Source: Bacteroidales bacterium (GTDB lineage Bacteria > Bacteroidota > Bacteroidia > Bacteroidales > UBA10428). Taken from it: DNA of 50,951 bases. The position numbers were made by a program, and so were the translations under genes. The DNA lies in NCBI GenBank assembly GCA_016935355.1, contig JAFGRC010000051.1, positions 1 to 50,951 on the forward strand. The letters run 5' to 3'. Numbering within the stretch: the first letter of the stretch is position 1; every line of letters starts with the position of its first letter. Shown piece after piece: positions 39,708 through 49,887 of this stretch. The notes beneath the pieces are model-generated. The model was not told the DNA's origin, did not search any database, and saw nothing but the letters and a program-made list of their open reading frames with translations.

Positions 39708-40000
39708 ACATCCAATCAGTTAATTATTAATTATATATATCAAATCTTTACAAAAGATAAAGGGCACTAAGATATAAAAAATTCATAAAATTACAGGGAA
39801 ACTTTATATTTTTTCCGTCAGACAGAAAATTACAATATATAAGAGATAACGTTAAATCTGATAACAAACCTAAAGATATTTCAATTCTCCCTCACGGTTC
39901 AGGCTTCATTCAAGATATATTCAGGACCGGGCGATATTTATGAAATATCATTACCTTTATAACAACGGGAAAACAATTCATTAAATTAACATCTTTTAAT

Positions 40001-41197
40001 ATGGCAACATTTTCAAAATCGGTCAGCAATCTTCGCTCTTCAGAGATACGTGACTTAATGGGTCTCGCCAACAAACAGGGAATAATATTGTTTTCGGGTG
40101 GAATGCCTGATAATGATCTGTTTCCCCTGAAAGAGCTGGATATTATTTATCATAATCTGAGCAATAAAGAAAAACAGATTGCCATGCAATATTGTCCTAC
40201 CAATGGTTTGCCACAACTGTTGGATTCTTTGTCCACATTCCTCAGGAAGAAAGGATTGCCCGTTGATGCCAACAGGCTCCTGATCACAACAGGTTCGATC
40301 CAGGCCATCAATATCCTGGTAAAAACATTTGTTGAACCGGGCGATCCGGTAATTGTTGAGAATCCCTGTTTTATCGGAGCCATGACAGTCTTTAAATCGT
40401 ACCAGGCTGATTTGATTCCCGTTCCGCTTACACCTGAAGGCATTTCCATGGAGGGGCTGAAGACCCAGATTGAACGGACTGACATAAAGCCCAGAATGAT
40501 TTATATTACACCCAATTTCCACAATCCTTCCGGTATACTTTATACACAGGATAACAAAAAAGCTTTGATTGATATTTTAACAAACCGGAACATCCCACTT
40601 GTTGAAGACGATGTTTACAGCGATCTGTATTTTTATGAGGAAGACAGACAACATCTGAAATCCATCAAGGAAATCAATCCTGAGGGAATCGATGTTTGCT
40701 ACACCGGATCCTTTTCAAAGATACTGGGACCTGGTCTCAGACTTGGCTGGATGCTTGTTCCCGAAGAAATTTATACGAAGTGCGAATTGATCAAGCAAAC
40801 CCTGGATGCCTGTTCGCCCAGCTATACGCAAATGCTTGCACATAAATTTTTGGAATCCGGGATGGTATATGATTATGTCAAAAAGGTCAGGGGTGAATAT
40901 AAAAAAAGGGCAGCAGTAATGGTCGAAGTATTAAAGGCACATATGCCTGAAAGTGTTACCTTCAATGTTCCGAGAGGCGGATTTTATATATGGCTTCAGT
41001 TGCCTGAGGGTTCCGATGCAACGGATGTTTTGAATAAGGCCATTGAAAAAGGTGCTGTCGGTGTTTCAGGGAAAACGTTTGATCCCCATGAAACTGTCAA
41101 TGATAAGATAAGACTGTCGTTTTGCAATACTTCTGAAGATAAGATCCGGAAAGGTATCCCTCTGATTGCCGAAGCAATCAGGGAAGTCCTGATGTGA
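40001..41197 (+). CDS. PLP-dependent aminotransferase (fold type I, MocR/2-aminoadipate aminotransferase-like)
   Basis: IILFSGGMPDNDLFPLKEL; YCPTNGLPQLLDSL; ITTGSIQAINILVKTFVEPGDPVIVENPCFIGAM; YTGSFSKILGPGLRLGWMLVP. Confidence 0.9.
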   Translation: MATFSKSVSNLRSSEIRDLMGLANKQGIILFSGGMPDNDLFPLKELDIIYHNLSNKEKQIAMQYCPTNGLPQLLDSLSTFLRKKGLPVDANRLLITTGSIQAINILVKTFVEPGDPVIVENPCFIGAMTVFKSYQADLIPVPLTPEGISMEGLKTQIERTDIKPRMIYITPNFHNPSGILYTQDNKKALIDILTNRNIPLVEDDVYSDLYFYEEDRQHLKSIKEINPEGIDVCYTGSFSKILGPGLRLGWMLVPEEIYTKCELIKQTLDACSPSYTQMLAHKFLESGMVYDYVKKVRGEYKKRAAVMVEVLKAHMPESVTFNVPRGGFYIWLQLPEGSDATDVLNKAIEKGAVGVSGKTFDPHETVNDKIRLSFCNTSEDKIRKGIPLIAEAIREVLM

Positions 41198-41295
41198 CCC
41201 GGGATAACGCATATTAATAGAGGATGGGCCAGGTTGTATTTGATAAAAAATGGAGGTGCATATCTCCATATCAGGGAATTGGCATATGCTGTTGT

Positions 41296-43074
41296 TCAGT
41301 AAATTCTTTTTACAGGTTCATGTACGTCAGAATACCTTCTTTCTCCGATTTGCTGGCGCCACATGGCGAAATATAAACCTTTTTGTGACAGCAACGTTTC
41401 GTGCGAACCCGTCTCAGTAATTTTTCCTTTTTCCAGGACGTAGATCACATCTGCGTGCATGATGGTCGATAACCGGTGTGCAATCAACACGGTGATCCGC
41501 TCCCTGCTTCCGGAAAAATTCCTGATCGTACAGGTAATATCTTCTTCCGTTAAGGAGTCAAGAGAAGAAGTCGCTTCATCAAAGATCAGCAACCGGGGGT
41601 GCCGTAAAAGCGCTCTTGCAATAGCAATGCGTTGTTTCTCGCCACCCGATAACTTCATGCCTCCTTCTCCGATGACTGTATTGATTCCATCGGATGAACC
41701 TGCCAGTAAAGAATTACAGGAAGCTTTGGACAAAGCATCCAGCATCTCACCGTCGGTAGCATCTGGCTTTACAAATATCAGGTTATCTTTAATGGTTCCT
41801 GCAAACAACTGGGTATCCTGTGTGACAAATCCGATCTGCCTGCGCAATTCATTGTACCGGATCACAGCAGAAGAATGTTCGTTAAAATAAATCTCACCGC
41901 TGACGGGTTTATACAATCCGACCAACAATTTTACCAGTGTGGATTTACCTGATCCTGATGGTCCGACAAAAGCTATTGTGTCCCCAATCCGCACATGGAA
42001 CGATATTTTGTCAATGGCGTTGGAAGTCGCTGTTTTATGATTAAAAACAACATTGTTGAAACGGATGCTGTGCAATTCGCCAATCTCAACAGGATTTTCA
42101 GGTCTTCGTTCCACCGGCCTGCTCATCAGCTGGTCAAAATTGCTTACGGAAGCTTCCACCTCCCGGTAACTGAGAATGATACTGCCAAGATTCTGCAAAG
42201 GTCCGAATATTGAGGTGGAAATGAATTGCATGGCGATAAGTTCCCCGGTTGTTAAAACATTCCTGAAGATGAGCCAGAGCAGTATGAACAGAATGGACTG
42301 CTTCAGGATGCTCAGCATGGTACCTTGCAGAAAGGTCAGCGTCCGCACCTTTCTTACTTTACTCATTTCCAGTTCAAAGATTTTTAAAGTATGTTCCCGT
42401 AAACGTTTGATTTCAGGAAAAGTAAGGCCCAGACTTTTGACAAGCTCAATGTTTCTGAGGGATTCGGTAATAACACCCGACATTTTGTTGGTTTCACGGT
42501 TGATGGACCGCTGTGTGATCTTGATCTTTTTGCTGAGCAGACCGGTCATTGATCCCAGCATAACGATGCCAATGACAAAAACAGGGAAAAGCATCCAGTT
42601 TTTTGTAACCGCGTACCAGATCAGGAATCCGATTCCCACGACTGACGAAAATAGAATGTTGATGAAGGAATAAATGAACTGCTGTGTGTCAGTTCTCACT
42701 TTTTGCAGTATTGATAATGTTTCTCCACTGCGTTGATCTTCAAACTCTTGGAAAGATAAACGAAGCGTTTGCCTCAATCCGTCATTGAAAATTTGCATGC
42801 CAAATTTCTGGACCGTCAGCCGTGTGAAATATTCCTGGAAAGATTTGGCAATACGCGCCAGTAAAGCAATGGCAATAGCCACTCCCAGCCAGAAAAGCAC
42901 TCCTTTTACCAGTTCATTCTCTGAACGGTTACCGGGTTGAGTGGTATATTCATCAATGATTCTGCCAAAAATCAGCGGATCAACAAGACTCAGCAGCTGG
43001 CTGATGCCGGCCAGTGACAGCGAAAGGATGATGAGCCACTGCTGCGGTTTCAGATATTTCCAAAGGATTTTCAT
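41296..43074 (-). CDS. ABC transporter, fused permease/ATPase (exporter type)
   Basis: TM domain; Walker A FVGPSGSGKSTLVKLL; signature KLSGGEKQRIAIARALLRHPRLLIFDEATSSLD. Confidence 0.94.
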   Translation of the reverse strand: MKILWKYLKPQQWLIILSLSLAGISQLLSLVDPLIFGRIIDEYTTQPGNRSENELVKGVLFWLGVAIAIALLARIAKSFQEYFTRLTVQKFGMQIFNDGLRQTLRLSFQEFEDQRSGETLSILQKVRTDTQQFIYSFINILFSSVVGIGFLIWYAVTKNWMLFPVFVIGIVMLGSMTGLLSKKIKITQRSINRETNKMSGVITESLRNIELVKSLGLTFPEIKRLREHTLKIFELEMSKVRKVRTLTFLQGTMLSILKQSILFILLWLIFRNVLTTGELIAMQFISTSIFGPLQNLGSIILSYREVEASVSNFDQLMSRPVERRPENPVEIGELHSIRFNNVVFNHKTATSNAIDKISFHVRIGDTIAFVGPSGSGKSTLVKLLVGLYKPVSGEIYFNEHSSAVIRYNELRRQIGFVTQDTQLFAGTIKDNLIFVKPDATDGEMLDALSKASCNSLLAGSSDGINTVIGEGGMKLSGGEKQRIAIARALLRHPRLLIFDEATSSLDSLTEEDITCTIRNFSGSRERITVLIAHRLSTIMHADVIYVLEKGKITETGSHETLLSQKGLYFAMWRQQIGERRYSDVHEPVKRIY

Positions 43075-43216
43075 AATGTTTCAGTCAGCCAAAAGTAAGG
43101 TTTTATTGAGGATAATTCATGTTACTTGGACAGGAATCGACCCGGGAACGATCAGCCTGAGCATTATAATTCAGGTAATACCCGTGGTCGCCTGATGAAG
43201 GGAAAAGATGAAGGCG

Positions 43217-43900
43217 CTATAGTTTCAGAAAATTCATAATATCCTTATTCTTTCCCATAACAATCAAACGCATTTCCTTTTCAAGCATCATATCGGTTTG
43301 AGGATAGTTCATTTCAATTGCCAGCCATTTATCAAGCAATGGAGTCGATTGTTTCCTGTCAGGGTACTTTACAGCCAGTATATGCAAATCCTCCAATTGA
43401 TTCACATCAATCTGAGAAAGGTTCTTTCCGATATATTCTTCAGGTATGCTGATTTCAGCAATTTTAACATCGTCAGAGACGCTATAAATGCTCCAGACAC
43501 CAGGCATGATAAGCTTTTCAGCAAAAGCCACTGCGGTATCATATTCAGGATTTATGGTATCCGAAACCCCAATTGCATTTAATACAGTTTTATGCACCAA
43601 AGCGCTTTCGCGACCATATATCCTTTGAACCCCAAGCTTTTTGAGCAGGGCTGATGTCATTACCGAAGAGCCGAAATCGTGGCCAATACAAACTACAACC
43701 ATATCACAATCCTTTAAGGGCAGGGTTTTCAAAGCATGTATATCCGTAATATCCATACTTACGGTGTTTGTGATCTTGTCCTTAAAAAATTCGACTTTCT
43801 CCATGTCTTTATCCACGCCAATTACATCATGTCCTAAAGCGGTCAGTTTTTTTGCCAGTGATGCACCAAAATTTCCCAGTCCGATTATAATAAAGTTCAT
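43217..43900 (-). CDS. TrkA/KtrA-type potassium channel regulatory subunit
   Basis: NFIIIGLGNFGASLAKKLTALGHDVIGVDKDMEKVEFFKD; RCK-C domain; paired with the TrkH/KtrB gene. Confidence 0.93.
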   Translation of the reverse strand: MNFIIIGLGNFGASLAKKLTALGHDVIGVDKDMEKVEFFKDKITNTVSMDITDIHALKTLPLKDCDMVVVCIGHDFGSSVMTSALLKKLGVQRIYGRESALVHKTVLNAIGVSDTINPEYDTAVAFAEKLIMPGVWSIYSVSDDVKIAEISIPEEYIGKNLSQIDVNQLEDLHILAVKYPDRKQSTPLLDKWLAIEMNYPQTDMMLEKEMRLIVMGKNKDIMNFLKL

Positions 43901-43912
43901 TATACTGTTATT

Positions 43913-45712
43913 TTAGGTTATTACAATGTTTTCCTTGGGATACCTGTAAACCAAGGTTTTACTGCTTCTGAACAGGGCAAAAAGCAGGGTCAGTATACCC
44001 ATTCGTCCCATAAACATCAGTATGATAAGCAGAATCTTGGACGGATCAGCCAGTAGTGGTGTAATGCCCAGGGATAATCCGACCGTGCTGAAGGCTGAAA
44101 CACATTCAAAAAGTATGCTGAGCGGACCTTTGTCCGGTTCCATAAGATACATGACCACTGAAAAACATCCCAATATTACCAGAGAGAGTGTGATGATTGC
44201 AAAAGCTCTGTCAACCGAACGTTCATGGAACTCCCTTTTGTGGAATTCAATATGGTTTTTCACACGGGCTATCCTGAAAGCATTTAATATCGCAATTGCA
44301 AATGTACTGGTTTTGATACCGCCGCCGGCTGAAACAGGAGAAGCTCCGATCCACATCAGGAAAATGGTCAGCGCAATTGCAGCAATGGATAATTGTTCCG
44401 TCGTCACAGCATTAAATCCGGCCGTACGCGGTGTTACACTGCCAAAAAAGGAATGGGCAATTTTACCGGACAGATCCATACCCTCAAGTGTATTGTTGCT
44501 TTCAAATGTGAAAAAAAAGAATGTTCCGGCCGTAAGTAAGAATAATGTTGTGTAAATAACCAGCCGTGAATTAATACTGATCATCATGGGGATAAAGTCC
44601 TTCTTTCTGCCAAACCTCAGGACCGATAATAAATTAAGAAATTTATATTTAACAAATGTATACAGGTTTAAAAGGATTGGAAACCCGATCCCGCCAAGAA
44701 TAACAAGGAAACTTACCACATATAGAACAGGATAGGTGCCACGGACCCTGAGATCATTCATTCCATCGGTCAAAGTTGAAAAGCCAGCATTACAAAAAGC
44801 CGAAACGGAGTGAAATACCGAAAACCTGATCCTTTCACCCATACCGGTAAAATATCCTTTGTCCAGAGTAAGGTAAAGAAAGATTGCCCCGATCATTTCA
44901 AACAGCAAGGTGATAAATATCACTTTAGCCAGTGTTTTTCTTATTTCAGAAATATTATCCTCACTAAAGAATTCGCTCAATACAAATCTTTCAGAGAATG
45001 ATGTTGAACCTCCCCTGAAAAAGAAGCCGAAAAAGCTTGTGAAGGTCATGATACCTATGCCACCGGTCTGAATCAGTATTAATATGATACTCTTGCCAAG
45101 TACCGTAAACTGTGTGGCTGTATCCACCACAATTAGTCCTGTCACACATATCGCGCTGGTAGATGTAAAGAGTGCGTCAACCAAAGTTATTGGGGAGGTG
45201 GTGGCATTTGGGAGTTTTAAGAGAGCTGCCCCAATAACAATCAGAAACCCGAAGCTGAGCATAAAAAGCTGGGCCGGATTCAATACCAGTGTTGCACCCC
45301 TTATATCGAACCGCGAAAGCTCGAAAACAAACAATCCCAGTATCAAAAGAGCATATGAATAATGATTATTCAGCCATGCGACATTGCTGTCGATATCCAA
45401 AGTAAAGAGAAAAAATATGAACAGTCCTGTTGCTGAAAAGATAAAAAAGTCAGTTGAAAAACTTTTATAACCTGCAGATATTATCGAACGCAACAGGTAA
45501 GCAAGGCCGATTGAAGTGAACAGCCACTGGTAATATTTGATCTCAGAACGCTCAGGTACTTGTGGATCCTGCTCAAAACCAATTACAATAATAACTTTTA
45601 CCAACATTAAAAGAAGTACCAGGAGCAAAAAGTAATCAATAACCGGCCGGATGGTTTTATTGATCAGTTTTGATCGGCTCCTCGAACCAAAAAAAGGCCT
45701 GTTGGAATACAT
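43913..45712 (-). CDS. TrkH/KtrB-type potassium transporter
   Basis: LFTSTSAICVTGLIVVDTATQFTVLGKSIILILIQTGGIGIMTFTS; FHSVSAFCNAGFS; GSVTPRTAGFN; ASPVSAGGGIKTSTFAI; ECVSAFSTVGLSLG. Confidence 0.95.
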   Translation of the reverse strand: MYSNRPFFGSRSRSKLINKTIRPVIDYFLLLVLLLMLVKVIIVIGFEQDPQVPERSEIKYYQWLFTSIGLAYLLRSIISAGYKSFSTDFFIFSATGLFIFFLFTLDIDSNVAWLNNHYSYALLILGLFVFELSRFDIRGATLVLNPAQLFMLSFGFLIVIGAALLKLPNATTSPITLVDALFTSTSAICVTGLIVVDTATQFTVLGKSIILILIQTGGIGIMTFTSFFGFFFRGGSTSFSERFVLSEFFSEDNISEIRKTLAKVIFITLLFEMIGAIFLYLTLDKGYFTGMGERIRFSVFHSVSAFCNAGFSTLTDGMNDLRVRGTYPVLYVVSFLVILGGIGFPILLNLYTFVKYKFLNLLSVLRFGRKKDFIPMMISINSRLVIYTTLFLLTAGTFFFFTFESNNTLEGMDLSGKIAHSFFGSVTPRTAGFNAVTTEQLSIAAIALTIFLMWIGASPVSAGGGIKTSTFAIAILNAFRIARVKNHIEFHKREFHERSVDRAFAIITLSLVILGCFSVVMYLMEPDKGPLSILFECVSAFSTVGLSLGITPLLADPSKILLIILMFMGRMGILTLLFALFRSSKTLVYRYPKENIVIT

Positions 45713-45933
45713 GAATATCGCTTCTACAAAAACCGGCCAAAATTACACCGAATATCAGAATTAACAAATTGTTCTCAATAAATATTCGATATCAGTAATT
45801 GAACGGTCATGTTCCATTATAATAGAACAGTAAAATAGCTTTCCGCTTAATAAACTGGCGGAAGGTTCATAAATGGCAGTCCTGTTGTTTGGTCTGTCAT
45901 CCGGTAATGTTATGTTCCGGAATACAACTTTTC

Positions 45934-46710
45934 TTAATCCGGCTGCATTGCAGGCTCCGGTTCTTCCACATCCAGTCCTTGCTCTCTGATGGCTCTGGCT
46001 TCGCAACGATCGCAAAGATCGGTGATGTTCTTAAGTTCTCTTGCCTGTGCGACAGTACCTTCAAAAATCTCATCGGTCCTGTCAGTATTGATATATGAGC
46101 AATCCAGATACAGGTGATAGCTGGTGCCATATCGCGTCCAGTAAACATGATTCACACCATTCATGAGCGACTCGACCTCCTGCGTCTGCTCAAGGTACTG
46201 TTCCTGCGACGGAGGATTGAGATCAACACCTACCACACCAGCAAGTAACAATGCTATAACAGCAATTGAACCGACAAAGCCTTTTTGCTTGCCCGTCATG
46301 TTTTTGTTTGTGAATATGAGAATAACAAGGGGCAGGAAGGCAATGATGCTGATAATGGCTCCCAACTGGTTCTGGATGAAAAATTTAACCTTGTCTTTTT
46401 CCGATGCGGGATCAAGCCGGTTTGACCTTTTCCACAGGACCGAACCGATTAATGCAAAAATTAAAGCTGCCACAATCAGGATGATAAGCCTGGCGGTATT
46501 GACGGGCGCTTTTCTCAGCAGAAGAATTGCTCCGATTTCAAAACCTATAGCCACAACAAAGGAAATAATCGCTATGATGCGCAGGGTTCTGGACTTAGCC
46601 TTGCTTTCATCATCCGGAACAAAAGATTTTGTCTCATTTGTCGCAGAGGTGGATGGAGTTTCTCCGCCTTCCACCCTGGTTACCTTTTTTGATGTTTTTT
46701 TGTCTGTCAT
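45934..46710 (-). CDS. Membrane protein with 4 predicted TM helices and C-terminal YHxxxxC/CxxC motif, function unknown
   Basis: Four hydrophobic segments; C-terminus VYWTRYGTSYHLYLDCSYINT...ARELKNITDLCDRCEARAIREQ. Confidence 0.75.
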   Translation of the reverse strand: MTDKKTSKKVTRVEGGETPSTSATNETKSFVPDDESKAKSRTLRIIAIISFVVAIGFEIGAILLLRKAPVNTARLIILIVAALIFALIGSVLWKRSNRLDPASEKDKVKFFIQNQLGAIISIIAFLPLVILIFTNKNMTGKQKGFVGSIAVIALLLAGVVGVDLNPPSQEQYLEQTQEVESLMNGVNHVYWTRYGTSYHLYLDCSYINTDRTDEIFEGTVAQARELKNITDLCDRCEARAIREQGLDVEEPEPAMQPD

Positions 46711-46797
46711 TTTTTTCTCCTGGTTTTAAATATTTAATCTGTCTGTTTAGCAAATATAAAGAAATATTTGATTGTCAGGAACTGCTCAAATGAACTG

Positions 46798-46974
46798 TCA
46801 GCCAATATTTCCATTCCGGTAATATACCAGTCTCGTGGGAGTACCAATAAAATAACCTCCTTTTTTAAATGCTGTGTAAATACCCCATGACAATATGGCA
46901 ATACCAATTAGCACAAAGATGCCGATTATAATTGCCGGGACAAGTATCTTTCTGCATCGATTGCTGCCTGGCAT
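46798..46974 (-). CDS. Putative small single-TM protein (58 aa) overlapping the trxB 3' end
   Basis: Manual translation: MPGSNRCRKILVPAIIIGIFVLIGIAILSWGIYTAFKKGGYFIGTPTRLVYYRNGNIG; below the length threshold of the ORF track. Confidence 0.45.
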   Translation of the reverse strand: MPGSNRCRKILVPAIIIGIFVLIGIAILSWGIYTAFKKGGYFIGTPTRLVYYRNGNIG

Positions 46975-47930
46975 CCCGATCCGGCTGCCGTGACGGCCTG
47001 CCGGTATACTTTGTCCTGAACATCACCACAGGCAAATATGCCGGGTATTTTGGTTTTCGTTGTTCCGGGTGTGGTTTTGATATACCCTATATCATCGGTT
47101 TCAAGATACTTTTTGAAAATATCGGAATTCGGTATGTGTCCGATTGCAAGAAAAAAGCCCTCTATTTTAATCACTTCCTCACTTTCGTCCGGTTGTCCCA
47201 TTCTTTTAACAAGTACCGCTTCTTCGAGAACTTTATCGCCACGGAGTTCCTTTGTGTTTCTTTCAAACAGGATTTCAATATTGGGAGTTTCAGAAACCCT
47301 TTTTTGCAGGATGCTGGATGCACGCAGGTGATCTTTCCTGACGATCATATATACTTTACGACACATACCGGCAAGGTAAAGCGCTTCCTCACATGCAGAG
47401 TCTCCTCCGCCGACAACTGCAACATCCTTGCCCCGGTAAAAGAAACCGTCACAGGTAGCACAGGCTGAAACTCCGGAGCCCTTGAATTTCTCCTCGCTTT
47501 CCAGTCCCAAATAACGTGCTGTTGCACCGGTAGCTATGATAACTGAATCCGATTCAAGGGTACGTTCGTCGTCAGCAATCACTATAAAGGGGCGTTTTGA
47601 AAAATCGACATCGGTAACGATACCCCAGCGTACCTCGGTGCCGAAGCGTTCAGCTTGTTTTTCAAGGTCTTCCATCATTTTTGGGCCGCTCACACCTTCG
47701 GTGTATCCCGGAAAGTTCTCCACTTCCGTTGTCGTTGTAAGCTGTCCCCCGGGTTGTATACCTTTGTACAGGACAGGTTTCAGATTAGCCCTTGCAGCGT
47801 AAATTGCAGCCGTGTATCCTGCCGGTCCGGATCCGATAATTATGCATTTAACATGTTCGGATGGCGACTGGTTGCCGGTGTTTTCCTTTTTGGGTTCAGA
47901 CTGAATATCCATGGATCTAAAAAGGTTCAT
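46926..47930 (-). CDS. trxB: Thioredoxin-disulfide reductase
   Basis: IIGSGPAGYTAAIYAARANLKP; SACATCDGFFYRGKDVAVVGGGDSACEEALYL; GIFACGDVQDKVYRQAVTAAGSGCQAAIDAERYL. Confidence 0.97.
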   Translation of the reverse strand: MNLFRSMDIQSEPKKENTGNQSPSEHVKCIIIGSGPAGYTAAIYAARANLKPVLYKGIQPGGQLTTTTEVENFPGYTEGVSGPKMMEDLEKQAERFGTEVRWGIVTDVDFSKRPFIVIADDERTLESDSVIIATGATARYLGLESEEKFKGSGVSACATCDGFFYRGKDVAVVGGGDSACEEALYLAGMCRKVYMIVRKDHLRASSILQKRVSETPNIEILFERNTKELRGDKVLEEAVLVKRMGQPDESEEVIKIEGFFLAIGHIPNSDIFKKYLETDDIGYIKTTPGTTKTKIPGIFACGDVQDKVYRQAVTAAGSGCQAAIDAERYLSRQL

Positions 47931-48181
47931 ACTAACATCATATTAAAGTTTGAAAAGAAATGACCTGTCAATAAATATACCAAAATAAATTACCGGTACC
48001 ATACCTATGTTGTAATTAATTAAAGTTCATGAAATTGAATTCCTGATATTCAAGACCGGGAACTTCCCGCCAAACTGACAATTCAGCAGATCAGGCATAG
48101 CGAAAATGCCGTCTTCTTATACAATTATCAAAGAAAATTAATTACCTTCGGTAGTGCATGTCATATGTGATACTTTTGAAT

Positions 48182-49108
48182 ATGAGGAAGATATATACAA
48201 TAGGTGAGACGGTGCTCGACATTCTGTTCAAAAACAATATGCCGGTAACTGCAAAGGCAGGTGGTGCATGTTTAAACAGTGCAGTCACGCTGGGACGTCT
48301 TAACCTGCCTGTTTACTTTTTAGGGGAATATGGGATGGATGAGGTTGGTAATTACATCAGTACTTTTCTGAAGGAAAACAATGTGTCAACTGAATATGTG
48401 TACCGATATTATGATGGAAAGTCATCACTTGCACTGGCATTCTTAAACCAGAATAACGATGCCTCTTATGATTTCTATAAGATTTATCCTGAAAAACGGC
48501 TTGCCGTCAATTTCCCCGAAATACATGAAAATGATATTGTCCTGTTTGGTTCCATTTATGCAGTGACCTTTGAAGTGCGGGACAAATTGCTGGAATTCAT
48601 CAAACAGGCAAAACGGAAAAAAGCCATCGTAATGTATGATCCGAATTTCAGGAAGCAACATTTGCACAGTTTACCGGCATTAAGGCCTCTGATCTTTGAG
48701 AATTTTTCATATGCGGACATCGTAAGGGGATCCAATGAGGATTTTTCATTTATTTTGGGCGCTGACCATGCAGATGATGTTTATAGCGAAATAAGTGACA
48801 AATGCCAGAATTTACTATATACTGCAAACAAACAGGGAATATTTGTCAGGTCACCGCATGTGCAGGAAATGTTTCCCGTAAAGACCATTGATCCTGTGAG
48901 CACAATAGGTGCGGGAGATAATTTTAATGCCGGGATCGTATATTCATTGTTTAAATATGACATTGGTCATAAGGAGCTGCCGCAACTTGACCGTGAAATG
49001 TGGAACACCATCGTGGGCAATGCTGTGGAATTTGCCACACATGTATGCCTGAACTACGACAATTATATTTCCCATGAATTTGCAGAGGGTTATCGTCTAA
49101 ATCAGTGA
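48182..49108 (+). CDS. PfkB-family carbohydrate kinase
   Basis: GGACLNSAVTLGRLNLPVYFLGEYGMDEVGNYI; DPVSTIGAGDNFNAGIVYSL. Confidence 0.9.
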   Translation: MRKIYTIGETVLDILFKNNMPVTAKAGGACLNSAVTLGRLNLPVYFLGEYGMDEVGNYISTFLKENNVSTEYVYRYYDGKSSLALAFLNQNNDASYDFYKIYPEKRLAVNFPEIHENDIVLFGSIYAVTFEVRDKLLEFIKQAKRKKAIVMYDPNFRKQHLHSLPALRPLIFENFSYADIVRGSNEDFSFILGADHADDVYSEISDKCQNLLYTANKQGIFVRSPHVQEMFPVKTIDPVSTIGAGDNFNAGIVYSLFKYDIGHKELPQLDREMWNTIVGNAVEFATHVCLNYDNYISHEFAEGYRLNQ

Positions 49109-49130
49109 GTTTAAAAGGTAAACGACGAAA

Positions 49131-49230
49131 GTCAGTATTGTTCCATGTTTCATGATACATAGTTCAATACTGTTCAGCATGTTATATTGTAATTGAACAT
49201 GGAAAACGGAAGACGGAACGCTGAATATGC
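49131..49230. repeat. Intergenic short-word/inverted repeat region
   Basis: TTCCATGTT (49141-49149) / AACATGGAA (49196-49204) inverted repeat; several GTTCAAT/ATTGAAC words; GGAAAACGGAAGACGGAACG. Confidence 0.4.
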
Positions 49231-49237
49231 AACTAAT

Positions 49238-49885
49238 TTATACATATTTTGACAGCAACCGGTCAATTTCCCGGATCTGGTCTTTGCTTAAGGGACAGGA
49301 ATCATTTAACAGCATTGTGATGATGGTCATTTTTGCAGCGGCTTCAAGTACTTCCATTCTGCTATACGCCGTAAGCAGGTTCTCTCCCAGGCATACCACA
49401 CCATGATTTTTTAACAGGATCACATTCGCATTCCGTGCTGCATCGGCAACTACAGCTGCAAGCTCTTTGCTTCCCATAGGTGCATAATCTGCAATTACCG
49501 GTGAACCCAGGACAGCCCTTGATTCTGCAATCAGATTACAATTAATTTTACTGTTCATAGCCGTAAAAGCTGATGCAAGGGGAGGGTGGGCATGCACAAC
49601 AGCATTGATATCGGGTCTGATCTTGTACAGTTCCAGATGCATATAACTTTCAATAGTAGGTTTAAAGGCAGAAAGAGCTTTCATACCATCTGTGTCAAAG
49701 GAGAGAAATCCGATTTGCGACTTTCTGACGAGGCCTTTATCAGTGGATGAAGGCGTGATTAAGATACCATGTTCAAGTTTTGCACTTATATTTCCTCCGA
49801 GAGCAGTGGTGAGCCCTTTTTTATAAAGTCTGCGCATATAAAAAGCCACTTCATTTCTGATCCTATCGATTTCTTCTCTTAACAT
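49238..49885 (-). CDS. Class II aldolase/adducin family protein (fuculose-phosphate aldolase-like)
   Basis: GLTTALGGNISAKLEHGILITPSSTDKG; AVVHAHPPLASAFT; ILLKNHGVVCLGENLLTAYSRMEVLEAAAKM. Confidence 0.92.
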   Translation of the reverse strand: MLREEIDRIRNEVAFYMRRLYKKGLTTALGGNISAKLEHGILITPSSTDKGLVRKSQIGFLSFDTDGMKALSAFKPTIESYMHLELYKIRPDINAVVHAHPPLASAFTAMNSKINCNLIAESRAVLGSPVIADYAPMGSKELAAVVADAARNANVILLKNHGVVCLGENLLTAYSRMEVLEAAAKMTIITMLLNDSCPLSKDQIREIDRLLSKYV

Positions 49886-49887
49886 CG

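Noticed and set aside
40055-40522. Minus-strand 155-aa ORF
   Set aside because: Antisense to the PLP aminotransferase; no domain signal.
41296-43074. ABC exporter as part of a peptide/bacteriocin export system
   Set aside because: No C39 peptidase domain, no adjacent precursor peptide or HlyD-like gene.
43080-43216. Possible tRNA or small RNA in the ABC exporter/trkA gap
   Set aside because: The GAATCGACCCGGGAACG string superficially recalls a tRNA arm, but no cloverleaf can be formed.
45761-46015. Minus-strand 84-aa ORF MRSLRSQSHQRARTG...
   Set aside because: Overlaps the end of the conserved-looking 45934..46710 gene out of frame; composition not protein-like.
46163-46729. Plus-strand 188-aa ORF
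   Set aside because: Shadow of the minus-strand membrane protein 45934..46710.
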